From Antedon mediterranea (taxonomy: Eukaryota; Echinodermata; Crinoidea; Comatulida; Antedonidae): a stretch of 64,000 nt of DNA. The notes under the pieces were generated by a model, which saw nothing but the letters and a program-made list of their open reading frames with translations, did not search any database and was not told where the DNA came from. Of the stretch, positions 1 through 11,400 are shown piece by piece. Position 1 is the stretch's first letter, and each line of letters starts with the position of its first letter. The stretch spans positions 29,501,795 to 29,565,794 of the forward strand of contig NC_092670.1 of the NCBI RefSeq assembly GCF_964355755.1, given 5' to 3'. Position numbers and translations under genes: made by a program.

Positions 1-1010
1 ATGATTAGTTTTATTTTTCCTCTAATAACCTCTTTAGTTTTTTTGGCATTTAGTTCAAGAAAATTTTGTTTACACCAGACTACAAAATGTTCAACATATT
101 CATTAAACAGGGATGTATTATTATTTGAAATTAAACCAACTAGGCAAGTATCATCTGCAAACTTAACATTAAATGATTTACTTGGGTCAATATCAATATT
201 AAAATCAGAATATAATGAAAAAAGTAAGGGTGAGAGAACGCATCCCTGTGGTGCACCTGTATTACAAGTTAACTGCTTAGATACGCTACCCCTAAACTTA
301 ACAATCTGTGTTCTTTCATTTAAGAAATCAGAAATCCAGAGATTTAATCGTGGATTTATTCCTAACTTTAATAATTTATCTGTAAGTAAATGAGGCTGAA
401 TTGTATTGAATGCTGCAGAAAAATCTAAAAATAATATTCTAGCATAGTTATTTGGATATTCAAGATGACCATACACCTTTTGCGTGAGCGTCATAACTGC
501 GTCAACTACGCCCCTTTTTTCCCTATAAGCAAATTGGTTGCTATCAATCATACCCTTTGTTTCATTATTTAATATATTTTAAATAATTTTCTCAAAGCAT
601 TTCATGGGGATGGCTGTTAATGCCACTGGCCTATAGTCATTGCAAACAGTACATTTATCATTTTTTGGAATCGGTGTGATAATAGCAGACTTCCAAAGTG
701 TTGGTACATGACATACATCAACCGACCACTCAAATAGGTAATGAAAAATATACTTTAATTGAAAATAACAGGTCTTCAGAACTTTCCCTCAGATTTGATC
801 TGGCCCTGTGGCTTTCTTTGACTTGACCTTTTTTAGGGTTTGTTCCATATCAGTTATATTAATTAGGATATTGTTATTTCCTTCTTCTCTGATTGAGCCC
901 ATAATATTTTCATTTTGCTTTTCCCGTAAATCCGAAAAGTCACTTTTTTTTAAACCTGACAAATATGTTTGTATTAAAAGTTATTTAAACAAATTATAAA
1001 TCCAGTAGGA
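1..1010 (-). pseudogene. Non-LTR retrotransposon (LINE) reverse transcriptase fragment, decayed
   Basis: Read on the minus strand this is the reverse-transcriptase core of a LINE, running off the window start. In order it shows KKATGPD near 805-815, NDYRPVAL near 630, LDFSAAFNTI near 430, GAPQGCVLSPLLF near 240-280, and the catalytic FADD box near 160-175. The last visible part is NAKKT near 30-40. These motifs and their spacing define the RT of jockey/CR1-type non-LTR elements; the exact clade is not assigned. At least two in-frame stops break it, one just after KKATGPDQ and one before NILNNE, so it is a dead copy. The upstream part reads LREKQNENIMGSIREEG and fades out near 1010, suggesting 5' truncation. 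The 130-codon plus-strand frame at 1-393 is only the antisense shadow of this RT. Confidence 0.9.
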
Positions 1011-1382
1011 TTTGAACCATGTAGGTAAAGCTAATACCTAAAGCCAAAAATGTATCTGTCAACATGCTCATAATCAGTGGATATATTTTGCCAAGTACTT
1101 CAGTCAGTTTCTGAGTGCTTTCATTTGTCTGTTTGGTTGTTAGCAGAATTAATCAAACAAATATTACAAGATCTTTACCAAAATGAAAATACAGATAGTT
1201 ATGTGGTCAAGTTATGGAGTTTCGGACCACGGTCCCAATTCTGGACCACTTTTTAGTATTATTTTCAGACAGATAGGACAATTTTTAAAAGGTGACGAGG
1301 TGTCTTAAAGTAACAATTAAACTGAAATTGTATTTTCTCGAGAACTACTTTTAAAACTTCACTTTTGAACAAGAGGCAAGAG
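1011..1382. other. Interval with no recognised feature
   Basis: AT-rich sequence between two LINE remnants. On the minus strand near 1008-1024 there is GGTTCAAATCC, a B-box-like word, but no matching A box or cloverleaf was found, so no tRNA or SINE is called. Confidence 0.5.
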
Positions 1383-2560
1383 TTATAATTTGTGATTTGT
1401 AATTTTAAAACATAAATTTAATGTACAGGTTTTTTGATACGAGTAGTTTTTAAAAAACCTATTTCTTTTCTTACCAGCCATGTTAAGCAAGGAGATGCCT
1501 CTATAAGTATTGCAATCGTGACGGCTGCCCTTATTTTTGTAGAGTGTAATGATGTTGGAGTGCTTTAGGTCCTGCGAAATACACCTTGAATGCCAACACG
1601 TTTTAAATACTTCAATAAGCTCAGTTGTCAGGACATTCCCACCTATTTTAAACACCTCTGGTGGAATGCCGTCAGGCCCAGGAGATTTGATGTTCTTCAA
1701 TCCATAAATGGCTAGTTCTACCTCATCTTTGGTGATATTTCTGTCAAGGTCATGTATGGTTGTTAGCTGCTGATTTTCCTGCTCTGGGGTTTATGCCTGT
1801 GTCTGTAACGTAAATAGAGCAAAAGTGATCCATCCATCTTTTAACTTGAACTGCAGGTTCGGTGAGCATAAAACCATCACTTGAAAGAAGTGGTGCGCTT
1901 TTCTTTGGAATAAGACCAGTTGTATCCGAGCACATTTTGATTCATTCACGGAGATTAGTCCAGTAGCGATGTAAAGCATTTTTTGTAAGGCGCTGAAGAA
2001 CCATGCTCTTTGCTGACTTGTAATCAGCTTTTGCAGAACGAGTGTTTTCGTTAGAATCTTATCTCTTGCTGGTAGTAATGTTTCAGCATTTTCAATTAAC
2101 CGATCTGGCTGCCTATTTTTGTAGAAGCAACATCAATTGTAGGAACATGCTTTGGTTTGGCAGTGTGATATATCTTTCTTAAGCTATGGCAATGGATTAT
2201 GTCACATAGCTGACGACGTCTCACAATAATGACAATGGATGCCAGCGACGAGAACGAGGATGCATCCAGGTTGTTTTGGTACAAACAGGACCTTTAAAGT
2301 AGGTGTTGGCAACGCAAAGGCTGCGGTCTGCACAAAGTTCAAGAAGACGTTGCCCGTTCTCATTCATTCTACCAACCCCATGATATCCAATCACATTGCA
2401 CCCAGAGTTATAATCAGAGCCAATTCTAGCGTTGAGTGCTAAGTTGTCAACAGATAGAGTTTTAAGAATGGTTTCAGTTTGATAGAAACAGATAGACTCT
2501 GTTCTCCCAGACATGCTTTGGGGTTTGCGCATGCCAAGTCCGAGTTTACAAATTACCATT
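1383..2560 (-). pseudogene. LINE fragment: APE endonuclease end plus start of reverse transcriptase
   Basis: A second, different LINE remnant on the minus strand. The 2221-2559 frame contains LNARIGSDY then HGVGRMNENGQRLLELC and WMHPRSRRWH. These fit the C-terminal half of the apurinic endonuclease domain seen in LINE ORF2 and in the endonuclease-like CFDP2/BovB family. Further on, 1750-1979 holds the linker region (PKKSAPLL, VKRWMDHF). The 1383-1700 frame has KSPGPDGIPPEVF and NTYRGISLLNMAGK, the first conserved RT blocks. The order endonuclease, linker, RT is correct, but the pieces lie in different frames and the RT stops near 1470 before the catalytic box. It is therefore frameshifted and 3'-deleted. 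It is distinct from the 1-1010 remnant: both contain the same early RT region but with different sequences. Confidence 0.85.
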
Positions 2561-2650
2561 TTTACAGCCTCAGTAAACTAAGCTTCCGCGTCATACAGTT
2601 TACTAATGCTTCCGTCCTTTTGAATAAAACTGTAAGGTACACGTTCCAAA

Positions 2651-2771
2651 ACTCTACAGCTCACATGTCGGTCGGTTGGTCGGTCGGTCAGTGGGTTGGT
2701 CGGTCGGTCGGTCGGTAAACACTAACTCAAATTTGAGCACGCCACTGCAGCCATATGTATATTGCCTTGTT
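2651..2771 (-). repeat. Dispersed GTCGCGTGC/CCGA repeat, copy 1
   Basis: First of eight copies in the window of a roughly 90-125 bp family. In the reference orientation the order is AACAAGGCCATATACATGGC, then CAGTCGCGTGCTCAA, TTAGTGTTTACC, a (CCGA/CCAA)n tract, GAGCTGTAGAGTC and, in long copies, GCACGCGACT. This copy is reversed and has an expanded GGTCGGTC tract and a substituted GTCGCGTGC core. Confidence 0.85.
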
Positions 2772-3400
2772 CATTGGGTGGATGGTGTATATGTGGTAGC
2801 AGACCATCATTGTTATGGTTAGTATGAATGCGCGCATTTAAGTAATTGTTGTTTTATGGTCATCGTAGACGTGAGAATATTACTTACTATTGTACACATT
2901 ATGATGATCAGAATACTTACGATCATTAACAACTTATTTGCATTTTCCTACACCATTGGGACATTCTAATTTTCTGTAAGGTATTATCATGAGAACCCGA
3001 CGTTCGTTTGGCAACTCCCTGGCCATCATCAAGGTAATCCTTTGTTCTTGAGGTTTCCTATTCAAATAAAAAGATAAATAGTTTATACAAAAATATATCG
3101 TACGTTTGTTAGACCTTTCTGTGGATTCATTTTGCACACGCTAATTTTGCTAAAAAAATACTATGCGCAGATTGAAAACCTGCCACCTATTTATACATTA
3201 TGGCCTTTTGGTTCAGAATTTCTATAATTTCGTCATAGTAATATTTATTATTAGCATACTTCATTTTCTAACTAGACCTAATAATAAATATCTATAATAT
3301 AAAGAATCAAATAAAAAAAAAATAGGCCTAATGTATAAGAAAAGTTCCATCTTGAATCAAATTTTAAATGCTATAGTTTAAGCGACTCTCTGATTATTTG
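2772..3400. other. Interval with no recognised feature
   Basis: AT-rich sequence, poly-A runs and one TAGGCCTA word near 3325. The only longer open frame (2934-3137, minus) resembles nothing known and is probably chance. Confidence 0.5.
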
Positions 3401-4047
3401 TTATTAGGCCAAAAAAAAAAAAAATAGTTTGTTTGCTGTCATCCGCCGCCCCTAATTTCGCCAAAAATTTGGGGCGGAAATAAGAAAAAGTTTTTTTTAC
3501 GTTGAGGGCGCTTTTTTAAAAAAAGTTTTTTTTATGATTTTTTTTAAAATCGAGTGTGCGAGGAAACAATAAAAATAATAACGTCGCGTATATTTCGGTG
3601 TATAATCGCACTTTTGACACGCAAATTTAACCTCTAAATTAAGGGTGCGTCTTATACACCGAACATAAATGCCTCAACACACAGATATCGCCACCTCGTT
3701 GGCTAGGCCTGGGCTTTTTAAGGTAAGGCCTAGGCCTAGGCCTATTAGTATTACTAAAGTCTAAAGAGTAGGCCTAGCCTAGCTACAGTGTACTAGCGTA
3801 ACAGCAACCTGCTAGTTTTCAAGGCATTTTAGCGTGATTTTGTACTAAATATGATGAAAAGATTTGTTCATTATGGAGCTGTTTTAGGCGCTCCGATACA
3901 ATTTCATTTGAAAACGTTTACGATTGGAATAGTATTATAGTTATACGCACGACCGTCCTACCCCCAGCGCGAGCGAGCCCTTCTTGGCAACCACATTGTG
4001 TACACAGCTGTATTCGACTAGTATATTCTCCAGTTCGTATCCGGTTA

Positions 4048-4330
4048 TTCACCCCCTGGACATTTACCCCCCGGACAACTACCCCCCGGACAACCACCAC
4101 CTGGACCACTACCCCCTTAGGACAACTACCCCTTTAGGACAACTACCCCCCGGACAAATACCCCCCGGACAACTACCCCCTTAGGACAACAACCCCCTTA
4201 GGACAACTACCCCCTGGACAACTACCCCCGGACAATTACCCCTAGGAACAATTACCCCCCGGACAATTACCACCCGGACAATTACCCCCCGGACAATTAC
4301 CACCCAGAAAACTATCCCTTTAGAACACCC
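4048..4330 (+). repeat. C-rich minisatellite, left foldback arm
   Basis: About 20 units of the GGACAACTACCCCC type, 10-15 bp each with runs of 4-6 C. The G-rich complementary strand has spaced G-runs of a kind able to form quadruplexes. Confidence 0.9.
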
Positions 4331-4968
4331 TAACCACCCAGACCATTCAACAACCTGACTCTGCAACAGTGTATAATAGGAATTAATAACTATATTTTAA
4401 TTCGTTACTTTGACGAATTACTATTCATTATTGTAAACAAAAGTAAAAGATTGAACATAAATATAGCCTGGTATAAACTGAAGATTGTCACACATGATCA
4501 TAGGATAGTCGAACGTATTATATAGTACTCCCTGTATTTACTGTAAAGACTGGGTTCGCTAATAATAATAATAATTTTTGCGTCAGGACAATGCTTCGAT
4601 AACCACTGGTCTTAAAAGAATTAATTTTTGTCTCAAATTCGTCATTTTTGTACACTTGAAGAATAATATCACTTTTGATATTTGACCTCAATGTTCACTC
4701 ACCGAATAAACGTCAATCTTTAAATAAATTCCCCTCAAATAAACGGTGACCATGTCACTCCCATGAAACATCATATGGAATAATCGGCGTCTATTTCCAT
4801 TAGATTATACCCCCTCCCATTGAATAAACTACTTTCTTCCAATAAATGTCCACCTAAAAACCACCTAAACAATAAACAGCCCAGGCCGTTTTTTCAATAA
4901 ATACGGTACTTTAAATCTAGCACATCTAGGGTCTAGCGTGCTGTTAAACAGAATAATCGGTTAAAAAC

Positions 4969-5415
4969 GGGTGTTTCGAAACTAGAGACCCGAGACCAGA
5001 GACCAGAGACCCGAGACCCAATACGAAAAGGGAGACCTAAATATACGAAAAGGGAGACCCACGTACGAAAAGGGAGACCCCACTATACGAAAAGGGAGAT
5101 CCCACTATACGAAAAGGGAGACCCTAATATACGAAAAGGGAGACCTAAATATACGAAAAGGGAGACCCAATTATACGAAAGGGAGACCCAAATATACAAA
5201 ATGGGAGACCCAAATATACGAAAAGGGAGACCCACTATAAGAAAAGGGAGACCCACTATAAGAAAAGAGAGACCCCACTATACGAAAAGAGAGACCACAC
5301 TATACGAAAAGGGAGACCCTAATATACGAAAAGGGAGACCCAAATATAGGTCTCCCTTTTCGTATTGGGTCTCGTGTCAGGTCTCTGGTCTCGGGTCTCT
5401 AGTTTCGAAACACCC
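4969..5415. mobile_element. MITE with exact TIRs and 9-bp target duplication
   Basis: Both ends read GGGTGTTTCGAAACTAGAGA inward, and the inverted match continues through GACCCGAGACC repeats for about 70 bp. The direct repeat GTTAAAAAC flanks it at 4960-4968 and 5416-5424, an exact 9-bp duplication (8 bp cannot be excluded). That fits a MULE-type or hAT-type non-autonomous element. The interior is a tandem array of about 20-bp units of the type TACGAAAAGGGAGACCC (5030-5345). The TIR start contains the perfect palindrome GTTTCGAAAC. It lies between the two arms of the foldback element, so it inserted into that element. Confidence 0.88.
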
Positions 5416-5485
5416 GTTAAAAACAGATGATTTCATTTTTACAGAAACCGGTCCTATATATTTGTCTACTTTTGGATGGGGGGGG

Positions 5486-5723
5486 GGGGGGGGTAGTTGA
5501 CCGGGGGGTAGTTGACCGGGGGGTAGTTACCCGGGGGGTAGTTATCCTAAGGGGGTAGTTGTCCGGGTGGTAAACATCCGGGGGGTAGTTGTCCGGGGGG
5601 TTGTTATCCTAAGGGGGTAGTTGTCCTAAGGGGGTAGTTGTCCGGGGGGTAGTTGTCCTAAGGGGGTAGTTGTCCGGGTGGTAAACATCCGGGGGGTAAC
5701 TGTCTAGGGGGTAGGTGTCCTAG
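5486..5723 (+). repeat. G-rich minisatellite, right foldback arm
   Basis: Units of the type GGGGGGTAGTTGTCC, the reverse complement of the 4048-4330 array. Preceded by a run of G at 5478-5493. Confidence 0.9.
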
Positions 5724-6131
5724 AACCGAAAACGTGCGCCTCTCGATAAAAGGATCGAGCGAGGCTAGCCCACACACACGTGCGGTCATGCACTCGATGT
5801 TGCGGGTGCGAAACTCATTCATAACAAGTTAGAAAGAACTGACGGAATGGGGGACTTCCCTTCTTGTTGAGGCTGGGCGCGGCCGTCTTATACATCGACG
5901 ATATACAAAATACCGATATTTTACTCTCAGTTAGGGGTCGGGTGCGTCTTATTATACACAGGTGCGACTTATACACCGAAATATACGGTACACTAACTTC
6001 TAAAAATTAAAATATTTAATTAGGCCTGCTAACAACGACCTACTGTGTAGTAGGCCTAGCCTAGACATAAAAAAAAAAAAAAAAAAAAAACTTGACAGCA
6101 AACAAACAATTTTTTTTTTTAGGCCTTATTA

Positions 6132-6873
6132 AAGATGGCGCCTAAAAAGATTCAACATGATTTGACCCAACAAACGTCTAGTGCGCTGTATATTACAGTT
6201 TTCGGCTTGTAGTCAAGAAAGAAGAGTTAAATGGCAGACTAATTGAATATGCAGGATCTATATAGGTATGTTATAATAACTGTTTTGTATTAATTAAATG
6301 TTTTCATTTGAAAGCCTGATTCATTATTAGCGGGTAATACATAGAGACTAATGTGGAATATGTTATCTACTTTCTACGTAACTCGAAATAAATTCCTTTC
6401 AGTTCGATAATTTTAAAATTAAACATTCCTAATAAAATTGCTTTATAGCGTTTAAGTAACATTTTAAAATGACAACATAATCTTTAAAAACATTACTATT
6501 ATTTAAATGGCACATACTTGCATGAAATTTACTATTCATAAAAACTAGAAAAAACTTTATTCATAATATTAGGATATAAAAATATCACATTCCATATACA
6601 AGTATTATTTTTCAGAAATTGGAAATTATCAATGCATATAAAATAAATTTACAAGATTTAAATCGAAAGATTAATAGCAATTTAGATCAAAATTTCGACA
6701 GAATGACATAATGTTTATTACAATAAATATTAATGTAATCATTTTAAAACACATGGGATAGATTAGAGTATTAAAGGTGGTAATTACTAAATGAGTATTA
6801 GAAGAATAATTAAATTTTCGAAAAAAGTTGAGATTTCAAATGACGGAAATAAAGAAAATATAAGTTCAGAAAA
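6132..6873. other. Interval with no recognised feature
   Basis: AT-rich sequence with no supported gene or repeat. Confidence 0.5.
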
Positions 6874-8492
6874 GCAGCATGATGGTAGATTAAAGTATAA
6901 CCCTCCTACTAGCAGGCTTCTAAGCGCAGCATGATGGTAGATTAAAGTATAACCCTCCTACTAGCAGGCTTCTAAGCGCAGCATCATGGTAGGTTAAAGT
7001 ATAACCCTCCTACTAGCAGGCTTCTAAGCGCTCAATTATGGTAGATTAAAGTATAACCCTCCTACTAGCAGGCTTCTAAGCGCAGCATGATGGTAGATTA
7101 AAGTATAACCCTCCTACTAGCAGGCTTCTAAGCGCAGCATCATGGTAGGTTAAAGTATAACCCTCCTACTAGCAGGCTTCTAAGCGCAGCATGATGGTAG
7201 ATTAAAGTATAACCCTCCTACTAGCAGGCTTCTAAGCGCAGCATCATGGTAGGTTAAAGTATAACCCTCCTACTAGCAGGCTTCTAAGCGCAGCATGATG
7301 GTAGATTAAAGTATAACCCTCCTACTAGCAGGCTTCTAAGCGCAGCATCATGGTAGGTTAAAGTATAACCCTCCTACTAGCAGGCTTCTAAGCGCAGCAT
7401 CATGGTAGGTTAAAGTATAACCCTCCTACTAGCAGGCTTCTAAGCGCAGCATGATGGTAGGTTAAAGTATAACCCTCCTACTAGCAGGCTTCTAAGCGCA
7501 GCATCATGGTAGGTTAAAGTATAACCCTCCTACTAGCAGGCTTCTAAGCGCAGCATGATGGTAGATTAAAGTATAACCCTCCTACTAGCAGGCTTCTAAG
7601 CGCAGCATCATGGTAGGTTAAAGTATAACCCTCCTACTAGCAGGCTTCTAAGCGCAGCATCATGGTAGGTTAAAGTATAACCCTCCTACTAGCAGGCTTC
7701 TAAGCGCAGCATGATGGTATGTTAAAGTATAACCCTCCTACTAGCAGGCTTCTAAGCGCAGCATGATGGTAGATTAAAGTATAACCCTCCTACTAGCAGG
7801 CTTCTAAGCGCAGCATCATGGTAGGTTAAAGTATAACCCTCCTACTAGCAGGCTTCTAAGCGCAGCATGATGGTAGATTAAAGTATAACCCTCCTATACT
7901 AGCAGGCTTCTAAGCGCAGCATCATGGTAGGTTAAAGTATAACCCTCCTACTAGCAGGCTTCTAAGCGCAGCATGATGGTAGGTTAAAGTATAACCCTCC
8001 TACTAGCAGGCTTCTAAGCGCAGCAAGATGGTAGATTAAAGAATAACCCTCCTACTAGCAGGCTTCTAAGCGCAGCATCATGGTAGGTTAAAGTATAACC
8101 CTCCTACTAGCAGGCTTCTAAGCGCAGCATCATGGTAGGTTAAAGTATAACCCTCCTACTAGCAGGCTTCTAAGCGCAGCATGATGGTAGATTAAAGTAT
8201 AACCCTCCTACTAGCAGGCTTCTAAGCGCAGCATCATGGTAGGTTAAAGTATAACCCTCCTACTAGCAGGCTTCTAAGCGCAGCATGATGGTAGATTAAA
8301 GTATAACCCTCCTACTAGCAGGCTTCTAAGCGCAGCATGATGGTAGATTAAAGTATAACCCTCCTACTAGCAGGCTTCTAAGCGCAGCATGATGGTAGAT
8401 TAAAGTATAACCCTCCTACTAGCAGGCTTCTAAGCGCAGCATCATGGTAGGTTAAAGTATAACCTAGCAGGCTTCTAAGCGCTCAATTATGG
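6874..8492. repeat. 52-bp satellite array, about 31 copies, two alternating subtypes
   Basis: A near-perfect tandem array with a 52-bp period. Each unit contains AAAGTATAACCCTCCTACT and CAGGCTTCTAAGCGCAGC. Two linked differences define the subtypes: A has CATGATGGTAGATT and B has CATCATGGTAGGTT. A and B alternate over long stretches (a 104-bp dimer), broken by AA or BB neighbours and a few mixed units (for example near 7447 and 7969). One unit near 7890 has a 2-bp insertion (CCTATACTAG). The fourth unit (about 7031) and the array end (about 8482) share a different start, GCTCAATTATGG. Some units carry single changes such as AAAGAATAACC. No coding function is seen. Confidence 0.97.
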
Positions 8493-11400
8493 ATTTCTAT
8501 TTATAGATACATAGGTATTTCACAATTTTACCAGTAGTATTGATTATAAAATAAACATTGTCATCAAAGTATGAGATGTTACAGATCGATGTCTAGTATA
8601 GTGTGTCTATTTGGGCTTCACGTAGATGCAGTATTGCTGAAGGAAAGTTAAATTACTCAAGGGTCTTGAAACTATAGTAGGAATATTGGGGTCATACTAC
8701 AGTATAAATAACCGTGTTCTTGTTCGTATTAAACCAATACAAATATTGCCGGTGAACCATTTTCAAAAAGCAAGTCTCTTGTGCCATTACATCTTGTTGT
8801 AGATTTTACAAAATTTATCTCATAAGATACTATAATGAATTTTTCTGAATCAATTAATTATTCCATTATCCAGCTTCTTTGAATTGGCATCTTCCAACTA
8901 TCAGGCCAAGTGTCGAACATATCTTCTACTAGATTTAAAATATCACCTACTTAGCAAGATTGTCTATAAACGTTGATCCGTAATTGCCCGTGACAACAGT
9001 TTAGCGCCACAACAAGAATCTGCAGTCATCCACCCATTAATGTCAATTAGACAGAACCACAAAATCATGAGTACTGGAGGTTTTCTTCATAAATTAAAGT
9101 CACGTTATGTTCGTCCGAAGAAACGGAACGTCGTACTTAACCTTTCTATAACATCTTAAGTGCACTTGGAACAGACGTTTCACATAGCTGCTGATTCGTT
9201 TAGATATAGGCTCCTACGTATATGTGCTTTCGGTTACATCTGTCGCTTTTTTGTAGACAAACTGAACGTACTGTGTTTGTATTACAATTTTGGCTCTAAA
9301 TTGTATCAAATTGGTCGGCATTTTGAGTTGAAATTACTTGATTTAAAAATGCATTTAAAATCAAATAGGTTGACCAATCTTACGATTATAAAATTGACAC
9401 ATTACAAGTACATAGTTTAAAGGTAGAGAAAAACCCCAAATAGAAATGGTGAAAGATAATTAGGCCTATAATTATTAAAAAAAAAAAATAACATTTGTTA
9501 TTTATTTATAAGTTTTAATGAAATATACAGCAGAAGATTATATAAAAAGGAAACTATAATATTATTGTAACGGCTACACATTATGAAGTTATTGAAATGT
9601 AATAGTACACAGTACTAAGGTTGGTAATGCTGAAAATATCGCACAAATATATGGTTATTTACATTTTTAGTCGCCTAAAATTAATGTATGTCAAGTTTAA
9701 ACTTCCCTTTTTTCGCGAGGGTGTGAATTTAAATTAATTTTTTCCATTCGTTATTTCTTGATATTATAATTATGTTATTCATTGTCGTTCTATTTATTGC
9801 CGTGAGTAAGATTGTAATGAATCATAATACGGCTGATTTACATGTAATGTAATACATAAGCACCTGTTTATATTTTACCGTCTTAGTTTACTATGACATC
9901 GAGTACGTTGTATAATAGCATGCATATCCTACGTGACGGGGATATTTCACTCCATCCTCCCTTGATTAAAATACACTATCGATCAAGACAATCAATCAAA
10001 GTTAAAGAACTTATGAGTTGCTTTTTGATATTGACACACCTGGCTGCAGTACAACTTACGGATCGAATACGGATGACCCGATTTCAAGTTACTATTATAA
10101 TACACTACAGCTGCGGTTGGTAAATAAACTATTATTATTCCACTTGGAGCGATGGACTAATGATACAAATGAAATGTGTGGATATGTGACCTGTAATTAG
10201 TACCAAAGAGAGTGGTTGGGTTTTATTGAATGATTTATGAGTTTGCAACAATCATTTCTTAATAAAAAATATAATTGTGTTATTTTATTGTATTATTTAT
10301 TTTATTTTTTGTAAAGAAAGGCAGGTGATAACAACGTAACATGGTAATGAAACCAAAGTTAAACATGACACTAGTAAACACGACCGATTATCAACTTAGG
10401 GTATGAACAAACACTAATACATTATTTTAACACGTACTAATTACACATGAGTAGTGTGAATAGTGTCTTGTTCTTGTTCCATTTATCAAAACACTAATTT
10501 AATTGTCTAACATGGTATCGAAATTATTCCAGCTTAGAGGTCAAAAGTATCTATGATATGATTTGTAATCCTGCATTGTCAAACGAATTACCTGTGTACT
10601 GTACCTACATTATGAAGTTCGTTGAACGTTACCTATAAAGTTACAATCAGTTATTGGCGTTATTGCTTTTGTCTGGAAAAGCTTAGGGCATTGTTGATAC
10701 AAGACAAATCAGAAAAACTCCAAAATACGACAGAAAAAGTACAGCACATCCTAAAGAAAAACATTGATCGATGCTCTTGAACGTGCATGTTTAATTAAAA
10801 TGAAAATACAGTTCCCAACCTCTAATATTTCATAAAGCTAAAGTTGTAATAGAGTTCTTGTTCCCCTGTTAGGTAAAGATGTCTAAATAGGTCTAGGCCC
10901 TACACAGAATCTTTTTCGTATAGTATTACTGTGCCATAATAAGTATTCTTTATTAGGCCAATTGTTTCTATACACACTAATGTATATATTTTGTATTACA
11001 GTTGTTAAGTTGGGAAAGCCGCTTGATAGTTCATACTTCACATACAGGTGCTAATTATACGATATGTTTGTTTACCTGCAATTAAATAAATTGAAATTAA
11101 TATTGATATTATAAGCATGCTATTCTGGAACCATAATAAACAAGAAATATTTCTTACAAAAAACGTTGCTCGCTTATTGAAAAATATTTTTTATTTCAAA
11201 TTTGTTTTTGAATGTGTCATTTTATTGTCACATAATAGTTATTTTACCTGGAAAATGTAATTTAAAGCAACAAATACTTACATTTTCTGTCAGACAATTG
11301 TTTTTGGGTTTCTTTTCTCTTTTTATATGTGAATAAATATTATTCTTTTGTTACAGAAGTGAATACTCAATTTCTGTCACTTTAGTTAATTTTATTGCTA

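Larger units (their letters stand above)
4038..5735. mobile_element. Foldback element with C-rich / G-rich tandem-repeat arms
   Basis: The left arm (4048-4330) is a tandem array of about 14-bp units of the type GGACAACTACCCCC, with variants containing TTAGGACAACTA. The right arm (5486-5723) is the inverse, GTAGTTGTCCGGGGGG and GTTGTCCTAAGGGGG. The outer edges also pair loosely, with CCGGTTAT at the left and AGAACCGAA at the right. Long inverted arms made of short tandem subrepeats are the hallmark of foldback elements such as Drosophila FB and sea urchin TU. The middle holds about 640 bp of sequence with repeated AATAAACG words (4690-4920) and a separate inserted MITE. No protein is encoded; the open frames across the arrays are repeat artefacts. 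Confidence 0.75.
3401..6131. mobile_element. Composite DNA transposon with terminal inverted repeats and TTATTA duplication
   Basis: The direct repeat TTATTA lies at 3401-3406 and 6126-6131. Inside it, the ends are GGCC plus an A-run plus GTTTGTTTGCTGTCA at the left (3407-3441) and its reverse complement at the right (6083-6125). A second matched inverted pair follows inward: TATATTTCGGTGTATA near 3593 and TATACACCGAAATATA near 5973. No transposase frame is visible in the 2.7 kb, so it is non-autonomous. A TTA or TTATTA duplication next to GGCC ends would fit PIF/Harbinger-like insertion, but this is inference because TTATTA is low in complexity. It contains two further inverted-repeat elements, listed separately. 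Confidence 0.75.

Noticed and set aside
1-393. 130-codon plus-strand open frame at the window start
   Set aside because: It is antisense to a clear LINE reverse transcriptase on the minus strand, whose FADD and GAPQG motifs read well.
1000-1050. B-box-like GGTTCAAATCC on the minus strand, possible tRNA or SINE
   Set aside because: No A box, acceptor stem or tail was found.
3984-4184. Proline-rich frame in the C-rich array, and its minus-strand valine-rich partner
   Set aside because: Translation of a minisatellite; no start context, splice sites or known repeat protein.
5201-5500. 99-codon frame with repeated GRPTIRKGRP-like text
   Set aside because: Produced entirely by the 20-bp tandem units of a MITE.
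6874-8492. CRISPR-like array
   Set aside because: The 52-bp units are contiguous with no unique spacers, and the genome is eukaryotic; it is a satellite.
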